Positions 8,745 through 16,912 of a stretch of DNA of 64,000 nt are shown here, piece by piece. The position numbers and the translations under genes are program-made. Under the pieces are notes generated by a model that did no database searches, was not told the origin of the DNA, and was given only the letters and a program-made list of their open reading frames with translations. Source of the DNA: Litoribacter populi (GTDB lineage Bacteria; Bacteroidota; Bacteroidia; Cytophagales; Cyclobacteriaceae); contig NZ_VMKN01000002.1 in assembly GCF_007483685.1 (NCBI RefSeq), positions 335,452 through 399,451 of the forward strand, written 5' to 3'. Position 1 is the stretch's first letter; each line of letters opens with the position of its first letter.

Positions 8745-9920
8745 ATGATGCATTTTTTGTTTATTGACGACAAGCTTATAGATTTATTGACTGTAGAAGA
8801 AAAGCCCTCCGGCGGGGCGGCAGTACAGGCGCTGGGCTGGATCAAAGGCCTACAGGAAGAAGGCCATCAGGTAAGCATTATTACGCGCACCGAACCGGGT
8901 CAGAAATTGAAAAAGGGATTTGCAGGCATAAACCTGATTCCATTTTTTGATGAAAAAAAAGGTATTCGCAAACTTCGCTGGGCAACATACCGCCTTCCCT
9001 ATTTTTTTAAAAGGCTTAAGGAAGCAAAACCTGATTACGTCTACGTGGGCATCCCTTCCTGGAGTACCTTCTATTTTGGGTTGATGTGCAAGGTTCTTGG
9101 CATCAAGCTAATCGTAAGGATTTCAAGCGATGGGCTGGTGGACAAACGTATCTTGAAGAAACACTCCAAAAGCCATAGATTTTTGCAAAAGCTAGGTTTG
9201 TCGTTAAGTAACACCATCCTTTGTCAAAACGATTATCAGCTTGAGCAGATCAGTAGTCAGTTTCCGAATAAGAAAACTGTAAAACTTACAAACCCCATCT
9301 ATCCATACCCACGCCCTGTCAATATGGGCATGCCTAAAAATGCCATAGTATGGCTTGGCCTTTTCAAGCCAGAAAAGAACCTAAAGCTATTGTTCGAAAT
9401 AGCCACCATCATGCCAGATCAAGAATTTGTGGTAGCTGGAAAAGAAGAAAAAAATATCGACTCCATCACCCGGGCGTACGTAAAACGACTGCGGCAGCTT
9501 CCTAATGTGAAGTTTATCGGTTTCCTGCAGCGACATGAGGTCCTCCCCTGTTTAGCACAAGCCAAATTCCTATTGAATACTTCCCATTATGAAGGGTTCA
9601 GCAACACTTTCTTGGAGGCCATGTATGTAGGTACTCCCATACTTTCTTCTGAAGGGGTAAATCCGGACGGCATTCTAACCAAACACAAATTAGGAGTCGT
9701 GTACCATTCCAGAGAGGACCTGAGTGATAAACTTAAGGAACTTGACCCCAGAAGGCATGGCAAAATGCAGAACCATTGTCATAAATACATTTCCCAACAT
9801 CATGACCACCGCATGCTGACACAAAAGCTGTTGGCCTTTTTGGAAAACAAAACCCTTATTAACATCGAACCGGCAGTGCCAGCAAAACCTTCGAAGTCGA
9901 TGCCGGATTTGGCGAGTTGA
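8745..9920 (+). CDS. Glycosyltransferase family 4 protein
   Basis: A 391-residue GT-B fold glycosyltransferase. The N-terminal domain has GGAAVQALGWIKGLQEEGHQ, the nucleotide-sugar-independent acceptor half common to GT4 enzymes. The C-terminal domain has the GT4 E-x7-E donor-binding motif EGFSNTFLE (residues 283-291) followed by AMYVGTPILSS. No membrane segment is seen, so it is likely cytoplasmic or peripheral. It stands alone, without other polysaccharide genes nearby. Donor and acceptor are unknown. An ATG pair at 8745/8748 makes the start uncertain by one codon. Confidence 0.88.
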   Translation: MMHFLFIDDKLIDLLTVEEKPSGGAAVQALGWIKGLQEEGHQVSIITRTEPGQKLKKGFAGINLIPFFDEKKGIRKLRWATYRLPYFFKRLKEAKPDYVYVGIPSWSTFYFGLMCKVLGIKLIVRISSDGLVDKRILKKHSKSHRFLQKLGLSLSNTILCQNDYQLEQISSQFPNKKTVKLTNPIYPYPRPVNMGMPKNAIVWLGLFKPEKNLKLLFEIATIMPDQEFVVAGKEEKNIDSITRAYVKRLRQLPNVKFIGFLQRHEVLPCLAQAKFLLNTSHYEGFSNTFLEAMYVGTPILSSEGVNPDGILTKHKLGVVYHSREDLSDKLKELDPRRHGKMQNHCHKYISQHHDHRMLTQKLLAFLENKTLINIEPAVPAKPSKSMPDLAS

Positions 9921-9995
9921 AATAATGGGTACAAAATACAATAAAAACATCTCCCCGTCCAGGTTGTTTATGTACAGCAACCAAACTAAGCCTAG

Positions 9996-11006
9996 ATGCC
10001 TAATACTCCGGTAATACCTGATTTTGAGGATTTTAAGAGAGACATCATAGAAATTTTTGAACACGTTACCCCTCATACTGAGGGGACACCTGATAAAGAC
10101 CTGTATCCAGAAGGCCTGGAAAATCCGCCATTTGCCGTTTCCATTTGCACAGTAGATGGGCAGTGGCTTCAGTTAGGCGACCATCACTTATCATTTTCCA
10201 TTCAGTCAATTTCTAAACCCATTAATTATGGGATTGCAATAGAGGAGTGCGGTAAGGAAACCGTACACCGGCATATCGGAAAGGAACCTGGTGCCGAAAA
10301 CTTTGAAAAAGGAATGATCCTCAACCGGCACAACCTTCCCCATAACCCTATGATCAACTCCGGCTCGATCATGAGTGCTAGCTTAATCAAGCCTAACTTG
10401 GACAATGATAAAAAATTGGAACATGTAATGGGCATATGGAAAAAACTCTGTGGAGAAAAACCCCTGGGTTTTGACCAAGATGCATTTAAAAAAGAAATGG
10501 AGGCCTCCCATTCTAATTTTGCCTTAGCTCATATTATGATGAAGCATAATGCCTTTCCCGAAAATACGGACTTAAACAAAGCTGTTGAATTTCATTACAT
10601 GTGCTGTTCCATAGGCATCAATATCGATGACTTAGCTCATGCAGCAGCTACACTGGCTAATTATGGCACTAGCCCGAGCAATGGAATTAAGGTTTTTGAA
10701 CATGATACGGTAAAAGATATGCTGAGCCTGATGTTATCTTGCGGCATGTACGATCATTCAGGTGAATTTGCCTTCAATGTGGGGATTCCATCTAAAAGTG
10801 GTGTGGACGGAGGAATGATTGCCGTGATTCCGGAATTAATGGGGATATCTATATATTCACCTCCATTGGATGAACACGGTAATACTGTACGCGGTGTGAA
10901 GTTCTGTGAAAAATTGGTAGAAAAGTTCAACTTTCACAAACACGACGCTCTGTTCAGAAATGTGCATGGAAAGAAAGACCCACGAATTGACCATCGGAAA
11001 CGGTAA
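9996..11006 (+). CDS. glsA: Glutaminase A (long form)
   Basis: A 336-residue serine-type glutaminase (beta-lactamase-like fold) that hydrolyses glutamine to glutamate and ammonia. The catalytic Ser-x-x-Lys is in SIQSISKP (S71, K74). HNPMINSGSI (about 115-125) and HSGEFAFNVGIPSKSGVDGG supply substrate-binding Asn, Tyr and Gly residues. HIGKEPGAENFEKGMILN aligns with the longer eukaryote-like GLS subtype rather than the compact EPSGNPFNS form of the second copy at 54766. It has a ~30-residue N-terminal and a C-terminal extension relative to that paralogue. It lies 75 bp after a glycosyltransferase and is probably a separate unit. Confidence 0.93.
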   Translation: MPNTPVIPDFEDFKRDIIEIFEHVTPHTEGTPDKDLYPEGLENPPFAVSICTVDGQWLQLGDHHLSFSIQSISKPINYGIAIEECGKETVHRHIGKEPGAENFEKGMILNRHNLPHNPMINSGSIMSASLIKPNLDNDKKLEHVMGIWKKLCGEKPLGFDQDAFKKEMEASHSNFALAHIMMKHNAFPENTDLNKAVEFHYMCCSIGINIDDLAHAAATLANYGTSPSNGIKVFEHDTVKDMLSLMLSCGMYDHSGEFAFNVGIPSKSGVDGGMIAVIPELMGISIYSPPLDEHGNTVRGVKFCEKLVEKFNFHKHDALFRNVHGKKDPRIDHRKR

Positions 11007-11077
11007 ATTTCAATGAATTTCCTTTACCCGCTGAAACTCTTTCCTTCAACAAAAAGTAAATCCCTAAAAGAAAACTT

Positions 11078-11158
11078 ATGGAATTATTGAAAGTGGGGTC
11101 AGTGATAGTGACGGCGGTGTTTTTGATAAGGGCAATTATCAAAAAGGTGTTTGAGTGA
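11078..11158 (+). CDS. Possible hydrophobic micropeptide
   Basis: A 26-codon frame (MELLKVGSVIVTAVFLIRAI ending IIKKVFE) forming one membrane-helix-length hydrophobic stretch with a basic end. It is preceded by AAAGAAAACTT. Nothing beyond composition supports it, so it may be chance. Confidence 0.15.
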   Translation: MELLKVGSVIVTAVFLIRAIIKKVFE

Positions 11159-11175
11159 GGGTTTAGAAGGTTAGC

Positions 11176-11214
11176 GTCCAGAATCGCATAGCTGCACTGT
11201 ATACGATTCTGGAC
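11176..11214. repeat. Intergenic hairpin
   Basis: A perfect 11-bp inverted repeat GTCCAGAATCG / CGATTCTGGAC with a 17-nt loop, between the glutaminase gene and the convergent YeeE-like gene. There is no adjoining T-run, so it is not a standard terminator. Confidence 0.55.
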
Positions 11215-11239
11215 TGTTTAGAAGTTTACTATTTAAAAA

Positions 11240-11290
11240 GGTTTTGCGTCGCTTTGCGGTTTCTAAACTCCTAACCTTCTGGATGCGCGG
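11240..11290 (+). repeat. Dispersed intergenic repeat, CTTTGTG type (copy 2)
   Basis: Contains GCGTCGCTTTGCGG between A/T-rich flanks, within the 316-bp gap separating the glutaminase and the sulfur island. It resembles the other copies at 211-252, 11948-12012 and 14205-14345. Confidence 0.4.
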
Positions 11291-11322
11291 AGCGCCAATT
11301 CAGAAATAACCTCCTAATCCTA

Positions 11323-11814
11323 TTAATTCGGAAGTTTATCCGCAAACCTACCGTAGACCCAAGTACCGGCAATCGCACTCAGCAGGGTCACTGCAACGAC
11401 ACCAAAACCACTACCTATCTGGGCGAACAATGGTCCCGGGCAGGCGCCGGTAAGGGCCCAGCCCAAACCGAAGATGAAACCTCCTATGATTTGACCTTTT
11501 CTGAATTCTTTGTTGCCTATTTTAATCTGCTCACCGGAGATGGTCTTCACGTTAAATTTTTTAATCAAAAAGATGGAAAGCATTCCAACCGCAATGGCCG
11601 AACCGATCACTCCATACATAAAGAAGCTTTGCAGTCTGAACATTTCCTGGATCCTGTACCAAGAGATGATTTCAGCCTTTACAAATACGATCCCAAATAA
11701 GATCCCAACAATCAGGTACTTCAACAGGGACAAGCCTGTCTCGTCCATTTTCTGCATATTGGGTGCCTCACAATCTATGGGGCTATTTTGTATATTTTTT
11801 TGCTCTGTTTTCAT
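11323..11814 (-). CDS. YeeE/YedE-family half transporter (DUF6691)
   Basis: A 163-residue membrane protein with four hydrophobic helices (about 28-48, 62-83, 108-128, 135-155) and the YeeE motif GLGWALTGACPGPLFAQIGSG, carrying the conserved cysteine C125. YeeE/TsuA proteins import thiosulfate through a path of cysteines. In many bacteria the protein is split into two half-size subunits, of which this is the shorter (DUF6691). The longer half lies 218 bp upstream at 12033. An amphipathic N-terminal tail of ~25 residues contains another Cys. The intervening gap is filled with repeats, so co-transcription with the porin unit is uncertain. Confidence 0.88.
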   Translation of the reverse strand: MKTEQKNIQNSPIDCEAPNMQKMDETGLSLLKYLIVGILFGIVFVKAEIISWYRIQEMFRLQSFFMYGVIGSAIAVGMLSIFLIKKFNVKTISGEQIKIGNKEFRKGQIIGGFIFGLGWALTGACPGPLFAQIGSGFGVVAVTLLSAIAGTWVYGRFADKLPN

Positions 11815-11826
11815 TTTCTAGTTGTT

Positions 11827-11876
11827 TTGATGTCGGATGACTGATGACCGATGACCGATGTCGGATGACCGATGTT
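11827..11876 (+). repeat. Degenerate GATGaCcGATG tandem repeat (copy 1)
   Basis: Units of TGATGACCGATG / TGTCGGATGACC repeated for ~50 bp. Related runs lie at 17720-17752, 26144-26193 and 33818-33845, all intergenic or at a gene end. Confidence 0.7.
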
Positions 11877-11947
11877 TCTAGGACCGGGCTTGTTACTTGC
11901 CATTTTGGCCATATCGCTATTTAAAGCTAATGGACACCTTGAATATT

Positions 11948-12012
11948 TATTTTTTTTGCGAAGAGGCTTTTGTAAAACTTTGTGCTCTCCTTTGTGACCA
12001 TTTCTTTTCCGC
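11948..12012 (+). repeat. Dispersed intergenic repeat, CTTTGTG type (copy 3)
   Basis: Reads GCGAAGAGGCTTTTGTAAAA, then CTTTGTGCTCTCCTTTGTGACC, then CCGCGGCGCC. It lies between the two YeeE-type genes. Confidence 0.5.
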
Positions 12013-12032
12013 GGCGCCTTTGTTCTATTTCT

Positions 12033-12614
12033 TTAGAATCCAACCAATGCCATGATGTGGGGTAAGATCAAGTGTGTCATGCCGAAACCTCCTAGCATGA
12101 AGAAGATGGTGGCTACCAAGGATGGCCACTGCAGGTTACTGATCCCCATGATGGCGTGCCCAGAGGTACATCCACCCGCATAGCGGGTACCGAAACCTAC
12201 CATAAAACCGCCGATTACAAAGAAGAACAAGCCTTTCAAGGTAAATAGGTTTTCCCAGGAAAAGATTTCGGAAGGCATCAGGTTGCTAAAGCTGGTCATC
12301 CCCAAAGCCGCCAGATCTCTCTGGGTGGACTCCGCAACAACTACCGTATCTGGGTTGGAGATAAAAACAGTAGCGATGAATCCTCCAATCAGAACTCCCA
12401 GCACAAATACCAAGTTCCACATTTCCTTCTGCCAATTGTATTTGAAGAAAGGAATATTAGCTGGAAAACAAGCTGCACAGGCGTGCCTCAATGAGGAGGA
12501 GATTCCAAATGATTTATTACCCAGCAACAACAGGGCTGGCACTGTCAAGCCGATCAGGGGACCAGCAATATACCAAGGCCAAGGTTGTCTGATACATTCA
12601 ATAAATTGTTCCAT
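12033..12614 (-). CDS. YeeE/YedE-family transporter subunit
   Basis: A 193-residue membrane protein, the larger half of a split YeeE/YedE thiosulfate-type transporter. Helices lie at about 14-32, 65-85, 127-145 and 165-190. Conserved cysteines are in [13 protein letters not shown] (C46, C49) and in the signature [13 protein letters not shown] (C149). These residues are proposed in TsuA/YeeE to hand the sulfur compound across the membrane. It follows the porin gene by 14 bp and is surely in the same transcript, which starts at the Crp-type promoter at 14019-14063. The substrate could be thiosulfate, sulfite or polysulfide; sequence does not decide. Confidence 0.9.
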   Translation of the reverse strand: MEQFIECIRQPWPWYIAGPLIGLTVPALLLLGNKSFGISSSLRHACAACFPANIPFFKYNWQKEMWNLVFVLGVLIGGFIATVFISNPDTVVVAESTQRDLAALGMTSFSNLMPSEIFSWENLFTLKGLFFFVIGGFMVGFGTRYAGGCTSGHAIMGISNLQWPSLVATIFFMLGGFGMTHLILPHIMALVGF

Positions 12615-12628
12615 TTTTCTATTCTGTT

Positions 12629-14011
12629 TTAAAATCTATAATCCATTATCAGGTTGAAGTTCCACATATCCACCCGGTTAATCCGGTAACGATCAGGAAC
12701 CTGGTTGGGGCGCTGGGCGGTCTTGTTGACCACCATAAACCTTAAGTCCATGCCTTGTAGAAAACCATCAAACTCGTAGTCCAGTTCGCCCACGAAATGG
12801 TAATAACTCGGCACCCCATATTTGTTTAACCCATAATTGTTAATATCTGGGTTTTTAACTGTGCTAGCCCCCAGAGCTCCTCTCCAATTATTATGGCCTT
12901 TCCAGTCATATTTGGCCGTAATAGCCCTCACGCCACCGTTGCCTTCAAACCTTTCCCTAGGCAAACTGGCATAAAACCTCTCCCGCCCCCATTCCCTTGG
13001 GAAGAGAAACCTTCCCGAATCGGAGATGCCGAGAAAATTTATCGACCAGGCGTGGTTTCCGTAATACCATCCTGCTTTACCACCTATTCCGTAGGTCTGT
13101 TCGCTACTCATGATAAAGGACGTGGATGGATTTTCATTGCCACCACCTGTCGGAGTTTGATAGAAACCTTGCAGTCCCACTTGAAGTCCTTGCTTCTCAA
13201 GACCAAACTTCCAGTCTGATTGGGCAAAGGTGGTATTGAACACATTTTCTGCCCAATAATTATATACATGCAAAGAACCTTTCTCATTCAATTTACGACT
13301 AACACCCAGCATCCCAATTCCGCTGGAGGAAATGTTTTCTTTATAACTGGAAGGTTCCCCTAAAGGATTGCGTCCAAATGGATAAACTCCAAAAGACTCC
13401 TCGATGCTATACCAATCCACGGTGCCCCGCATCGTAACATGCGTAAAGCCTCCACCATATATATCCCAATCATTGGTGGTATACCTAAGTGTCAGCCCAC
13501 TGAAGGTGTTGGGCCTCATTCGGTTATCCTGTTCATTGAGAAAGGGGGTATTGACACTTTGCCGACCAAAAACTGCTTGGAAACCATCATTTAAGTAGGA
13601 AAGGTATAAATGTTCAAGCCTGTCCAGGTCCCGGGTATTTTCCAGGTCGTTCATGTCATAGAGCAGAATCTCATATCGGTTGACATTCCCGGTGACCGGG
13701 TCGGCAATCCTGAGATTATGCTCATGGAGCTGAAACACGAAGAACCCGCTGAATCCCACATGGAAGCCTTTAAACGAGGGGCTGTAATATCCCAACCCGG
13801 CACCTGTGGCCAGGGAGAAATAATTTAATAAAGCACCTTTGTTTCGGGTAGCCATGAAGAAGTTGCGGACATGAAAGTCCAGCTCCCCATTTTTGAGCCA
13901 GTCTCCAAGCGAACCGTACACCTGGCCGGCGCTGTCCATTTGGGCGTGTTTTTCTTGGGAGTAAGCCACAAGAGAAACAAAGAAGGCCACTAGGAACAGA
14001 TACTTTTTCAT
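12629..14011 (-). CDS. Outer-membrane porin-like beta-barrel protein
   Basis: A 460-residue protein from [19 protein letters not shown], a clear signal peptide cleaved near residue 18-20. The rest is rich in alternating aromatic beta strands and ends in MDYRF, a C-terminal Phe typical of outer-membrane barrels. It resembles OprD-type porins (the pattern [22 protein letters not shown]). The start at 14011 is fixed by the signal peptide. The -7 element lies just 8 bp upstream, so the mRNA is probably leaderless. Placement directly upstream of the YeeE gene suggests a sulfur-anion channel in the outer membrane; this is inference. Confidence 0.8.
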   Translation of the reverse strand: MKKYLFLVAFFVSLVAYSQEKHAQMDSAGQVYGSLGDWLKNGELDFHVRNFFMATRNKGALLNYFSLATGAGLGYYSPSFKGFHVGFSGFFVFQLHEHNLRIADPVTGNVNRYEILLYDMNDLENTRDLDRLEHLYLSYLNDGFQAVFGRQSVNTPFLNEQDNRMRPNTFSGLTLRYTTNDWDIYGGGFTHVTMRGTVDWYSIEESFGVYPFGRNPLGEPSSYKENISSSGIGMLGVSRKLNEKGSLHVYNYWAENVFNTTFAQSDWKFGLEKQGLQVGLQGFYQTPTGGGNENPSTSFIMSSEQTYGIGGKAGWYYGNHAWSINFLGISDSGRFLFPREWGRERFYASLPRERFEGNGGVRAITAKYDWKGHNNWRGALGASTVKNPDINNYGLNKYGVPSYYHFVGELDYEFDGFLQGMDLRFMVVNKTAQRPNQVPDRYRINRVDMWNFNLIMDYRF

Positions 14012-14018
14012 CACATTA

Positions 14019-14063
14019 CAAAGATACATCATCATGTTGTGCCATTACAGTGACATTCATCAC
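14019..14063 (-). promoter_or_regulatory. Crp-type operator and promoter of the porin-yeeE unit
   Basis: GTGACATTCATCAC at 14050-14063 fits GTGA-N6-TCAC exactly. On the minus strand a -7 element TATCTTTG occupies 14026-14019. Operator centre to the T of the -7 is 30.5 bp, one more than at the four other promoters of the island. The start codon at 14011 follows almost at once. Confidence 0.72.
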
Positions 14064-14081
14064 ACTGCAAGTCCTGAAATC

Positions 14082-14108
14082 AAAAACGGCGAGAACTAGG
14101 TCTCGCCG
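14082..14108 (-). terminator. Terminator of the first CstB-like gene
   Basis: An 8-bp perfect stem CGGCGAGA / TCTCGCCG (14087-14094 and 14101-14108) with a six-base loop. It is followed on the minus strand by TTTTTG. It isolates the gene ending at 14354 from the porin promoter. Confidence 0.85.
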
Positions 14109-14133
14109 CTTAGGGGTTTGTTTGGTTTAAAAT

Positions 14134-14162
14134 GTTGTACTAGGTACTATGTACTAGGTATT
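14134..14162 (+). repeat. GTACTAGGTACTATGTAC-type repeat (copy 1)
   Basis: Tandem GTACTAGGTAC/TATGTACTAGGTA. A diverged copy lies at 17646-17680 (GTACCAGGCACCATGTAC). Both are in intergenic DNA of the sulfur island. Confidence 0.6.
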
Positions 14163-14204
14163 TTTAGGTCAGGGGCTTGTTTTATGCCTTTTTGGCCGAT
14201 TCGC

Positions 14205-14345
14205 ACAAGGAAATCAATTATCTCCGCATGGAAGCCATTGTGTCCTTCGTGAAAACTTTGTGCCTTTTGACCCATTTTTGCTTCCCCAAAGAGGCCTTAG
14301 TGCGACTTCGTGGAAGCTTTGTGACCTTTGTGCCCCATTCCAGCG
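14205..14345 (+). repeat. Dispersed intergenic repeat, CTTTGTG type (copy 4)
   Basis: About 140 bp made of variants of CTTCGTGAAAACTTTGTGCC, CTTCGTGGAAGCTTTGTGACC and CTTTGTGCC, between the first CstB-like gene and its terminator. The longest copy in the window. Confidence 0.6.
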
Positions 14346-14353
14346 CTGTGTTT

Positions 14354-15775
14354 TTACAGCAACGTAGAAGGACATACATACTCGCTCACTTGGAATTTGC
14401 CAGAGTCTTTGATGGCTTTAAAACCGCCGGCAACATCAATAAGCTTGTCGTATCCTCTTGCTCTCAATATAGAGGTAAAGATCATGGAGCGGTATCCTCC
14501 TGCGCAATGCACGTAATAGGTTTTGTCCATGTCCACTTGGGCCATGTTTTCATTGATGTAATCCAAAGCCACATTTTCAGCTCCCAATATATGTTCACTG
14601 GCATACTCACTGTTTTTTCTAACATCCAATACTGATGCCTGGGGATCTTTTTCTTTGATTTCAGCAAGCTCTTCTACCGAAATGGATGTGATGGTATCCA
14701 CTTCCTTGCCTTCGGTTTTCCAAGCTTCGAAACCTCCTTTCAAATAACCTAAAGCATTATCGTAACCCACTCGGGCCAATCTGGTAATAACTTCTTCCTC
14801 TCTTCCTTCATCGGCAATAATAAGAAGCTCCTGCTTCACGTCAGGTATCAAAGTCCCTACCCAAACGGCAAATGACCCGTCGATACCGATGTTGATGGAG
14901 TTAGGCACAAAGCCTTTGGCAAACATCTGAGGGGCTCTGGTATCCAGAAGGATGGCGCCGGTCTCATTAGCCGCTGCCTCAAACTCCGCAGGGGTAAGAG
15001 CTCTTAGGCCTCTCGTCAATACCTCGTCGATATTGTTATAACCCTGAATGTTCATCATCACATTTTGTGGGAAATAAGACGGAGGAGGAGTAAGCCCGGT
15101 GATCACCTGCTTGATAAATTCCTCTTTGCTCATGTCCTGCAAAGCGTAATTGGTTTTCTTTTGGTTGCCCAAAGTATCGGAAGTTTCCTTGCTCATGTTC
15201 TTTCCGCAGGCACTGCCGGCTCCATGGGCAGGATACACGATCAAGTCATCGGAAAGCGGCATGATCTTGTTTCTCAAGGAATCATACAGATAACCGGCAA
15301 GTTTGTCTTGGGTAAGATCTTTCACTACTTTTTGCGCCAAATCAGGTCTTCCTACATCACCGATAAACAAGGTGTCGCCAGTGAAGATGGCCTCTTCTTT
15401 TCCTTCCTCATTAATCAAAAGGAAAACGGAGCTCTCCATGGTATGACCAGGAGTGTGGATCACTTTGATCTTGGCATTTCCAATGGCAAATTCCTGCCCG
15501 TCTTCCGCCACCACAGCATCAAACCCAAGTTTCATCTCTGTGGGGCCAAACACGATCGTAGCACCGGTCTTAGCGGCCAGGTCCTTATGTCCGGATACGA
15601 AGTCAGCGTGGAAGTGGGTCTCAAATACATATTTGATTTTCACACCGTTTCTTTCAGCCTTCTCGATATAAGGCTGCACCTCTCTCAAGGGATCGATGAT
15701 AGCGGCTTCTCCATTGGATTCAATATAGTAGGCTCCCTGAGCCAAACATCCGGTATAAATCTGTTCTATTTTCAT
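14354..15775 (-). CDS. CstB-like persulfide dioxygenase-rhodanese fusion (copy 1)
   Basis: 473 residues. The N-terminal metallo-beta-lactamase domain (1-240) has the ETHE1-type metal motif THFHADF (H54, H56, D58), HTPGHT and GDTLFIGDVGRPDL, as in Fe(II) persulfide dioxygenases that oxidise persulfide to sulfite. Two rhodanese domains follow. The first (about 265-360) has no cysteine at its loop (IIADEGREEE); the second (about 370-465) has the active loop HCAGGYRS with C424. This order, with a dead then a live rhodanese, is that of Staphylococcus CstB. The ATG at 15775 is chosen over one ten codons upstream, which would overlap the promoter region. It has its own Crp-type promoter and terminator. 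Confidence 0.9.
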   Translation of the reverse strand: MKIEQIYTGCLAQGAYYIESNGEAAIIDPLREVQPYIEKAERNGVKIKYVFETHFHADFVSGHKDLAAKTGATIVFGPTEMKLGFDAVVAEDGQEFAIGNAKIKVIHTPGHTMESSVFLLINEEGKEEAIFTGDTLFIGDVGRPDLAQKVVKDLTQDKLAGYLYDSLRNKIMPLSDDLIVYPAHGAGSACGKNMSKETSDTLGNQKKTNYALQDMSKEEFIKQVITGLTPPPSYFPQNVMMNIQGYNNIDEVLTRGLRALTPAEFEAAANETGAILLDTRAPQMFAKGFVPNSINIGIDGSFAVWVGTLIPDVKQELLIIADEGREEEVITRLARVGYDNALGYLKGGFEAWKTEGKEVDTITSISVEELAEIKEKDPQASVLDVRKNSEYASEHILGAENVALDYINENMAQVDMDKTYYVHCAGGYRSMIFTSILRARGYDKLIDVAGGFKAIKDSGKFQVSEYVCPSTLL

Positions 15776-15802
15776 GGTATCAGTTTTTCTAATTTTATAT
15801 AA

Positions 15803-15846
15803 CAAAGTTAATCTATGAAATGCTCAAGCAAAATGACATTTGTCAC
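15803..15846 (-). promoter_or_regulatory. Crp-type operator and promoter of the first CstB-like gene
   Basis: ATGACATTTGTCAC at 15833-15846 matches GTGA-N6-TCAC with one mismatch. The minus-strand -7 element TAACTTTG lies at 15810-15803. Centre-to-TA distance is 29.5 bp. The leader would be about 20 nt. The operator abuts the stop codon of the thioredoxin gene. Confidence 0.72.
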
Positions 15847-15847
15847 A

Positions 15848-16168
15848 TTACACTTTCGCATGCTGCTTGATCACTTGGACCAACTGCTGGGCGGGCACCA
15901 CACCTGACTGCCTCCACAAAGGTTTGCCATTCTGAAACAAAATCAAAGTAGGTACGCCTCTAACCTGAAACTTGCTCGCAGCGAGTTGATTTTTATCCAC
16001 ATCCACTTTGATTACTTTCACAGCAGTCCCCATCTGTTTGGTAACATCCTCCAAGATTGGCTGCATCATCTGGCAGGGACCGCACCAGGTGGCAAAGAAA
16101 TCCACCAAAACCGGCTGTTCCCCGGAGATTAGCTCGTTGAAAGATTTAGGTTTATTTTGAGTGCTCAT
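15848..16168 (-). CDS. trxA: Thioredoxin
   Basis: A 106-residue classical thioredoxin with the redox motif WCGPC at residues 28-32 and the cis-proline loop RGVPTL. It has no signal peptide and is therefore cytoplasmic. Between two sulfur-oxidation transcription units, its likely role is to reduce rhodanese-bound persulfides or glutathione-free low-molecular-weight persulfides, in addition to general disulfide reduction. It has a dedicated Crp-type promoter at 16195-16238, so it is probably not the housekeeping thioredoxin. Length and motifs are entirely typical. Confidence 0.95.
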   Translation of the reverse strand: MSTQNKPKSFNELISGEQPVLVDFFATWCGPCQMMQPILEDVTKQMGTAVKVIKVDVDKNQLAASKFQVRGVPTLILFQNGKPLWRQSGVVPAQQLVQVIKQHAKV

Positions 16169-16194
16169 CTTCTCTTTATTTAATTGAACAATAC

Positions 16195-16238
16195 AAATTT
16201 ACTATATAAATAAGGTCCAAATCGGTAATTTTTATCAC
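16195..16238 (-). promoter_or_regulatory. Crp-type operator and promoter of the thioredoxin gene
   Basis: On the minus strand GTGATAAAAATTAC (16238-16225) fits GTGA-N6-TCAC with one mismatch. The -7 element TAAATTTG is at 16202-16195. The spacing of 29.5 bp equals that of three other promoters in the island. Confidence 0.7.
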
Positions 16239-16256
16239 ACAACCGACCAAAAGACT

Positions 16257-16298
16257 AAAAAAAAAATGCCGCAAGAAAGTTTCCCTATTGCGGCATTT
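16257..16298 (-). terminator. Terminator of the rhodanese-DUF6132 unit
   Basis: A 10-bp stem AATGCCGCAA / TTGCGGCATT (16265-16274 and 16289-16298) is followed on the minus strand by a run of ten T. Confidence 0.92.
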
Positions 16299-16318
16299 TA
16301 TGATTTCAGTTATGGATA

Positions 16319-16498
16319 TTATCTTCCAAAATGCTGGCCTAGCATGCCTCCGAGAATGGATCCGTAAATAGCACTGCTCCATGGCCTGCCTGTGATGGCG
16401 CAACCCTGGTCGCAGCCTACAAACCTATAATATAAATATCCTCCGACCGCACCCACCAAAATTCCCAGCACGGTAAATATAATTGCTCTATTGTCCAC
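16319..16498 (-). CDS. DUF6132 membrane microprotein
   Basis: A 59-residue frame beginning with GTG at 16496-16498, two bases after the stop of the rhodanese gene, and ending at TAA 16319-16321. It reads as an N-terminal hydrophobic helix (FTVLGILVGAVGGYLYYRF), a short loop with two cysteines (GCDQGCAITG), and a second glycine-rich helix (YGSILGGMLG). This matches the DUF6132 family, which is repeatedly found beside rhodanese, thioredoxin and YeeE genes in Bacteroidota. The Cys-x3-Cys loop between two helices would sit at the membrane surface. Tight coupling suggests translational coupling with the rhodanese. A GTG start is inferred because no ATG is available. Confidence 0.78.
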   Translation of the reverse strand: MDNRAIIFTVLGILVGAVGGYLYYRFVGCDQGCAITGRPWSSAIYGSILGGMLGQHFGR

Positions 16499-16500
16499 AG

Positions 16501-16839
16501 TTACGCTGTTTCATAAGGCCAGTTCATGATGCCGCCTTTCAGGTTATGTACCTTTTCAAATCCCTGATCAGCCATAATACCTGCAGCGGATCCGCTTCGG
16601 TTGCCACTTCTGCAGTAAAGATAATACTGCTTGTCCTTGGGTAGTCCAGCTACTTTTTTAGCAAAATTAGACCCCATCACGTCGACATTTCTGGCACCCT
16701 TAATCTTGCCGCTTGCAAACTCACCCCCACCGCGCACATCAATGATGACCGCGTCTTTGCTTTTCATTCCTTCATGAAAGGCATTGGCATCAAGATCAAC
16801 ATATTTTTTTGGTTTGCTTTTAAAGATATCGAAGAACAT
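16501..16839 (-). CDS. Single-domain rhodanese
   Basis: A 112-residue rhodanese (thiosulfate/persulfide sulfurtransferase) with the active loop YCRSGNRSGS, catalytic C76. The preceding VIIDVRGGGEFASGKIKGA is the CDC25-like first signature. No signal peptide is seen, so it is cytoplasmic. The ATG at 16839 is preferred over a start 39 codons upstream because the latter would run through the promoter and operator at 16864-16907. It forms a two-gene unit with the DUF6132 microgene, ended by the terminator at 16257-16298. Confidence 0.92.
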   Translation of the reverse strand: MFFDIFKSKPKKYVDLDANAFHEGMKSKDAVIIDVRGGGEFASGKIKGARNVDVMGSNFAKKVAGLPKDKQYYLYCRSGNRSGSAAGIMADQGFEKVHNLKGGIMNWPYETA

Positions 16840-16863
16840 AATAAATTTCAGTTTAAGTTTAAA

Positions 16864-16907
16864 CAAAGATACCTCTAACCACCTATCCTTACGGTAATTA
16901 AAGTCAC
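16864..16907 (-). promoter_or_regulatory. Crp-type operator and promoter of the rhodanese unit
   Basis: The minus strand has GTGACTTTAATTAC (16907-16894; one mismatch to GTGA-N6-TCAC) and the -7 element TATCTTTG (16871-16864). Spacing is 29.5 bp and the leader is about 20 nt. Confidence 0.72.
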
Positions 16908-16912
16908 ACAAC

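Noticed and set aside
11827-11876. GATG array as a CRISPR array
   Set aside because: Units of 7-12 bp with no unique spacers of 30 bp.
15065-15802. A 245-codon plus-strand open frame
   Set aside because: It is antisense to the CstB-like gene, which has full catalytic motifs; the composition is shadow-like.
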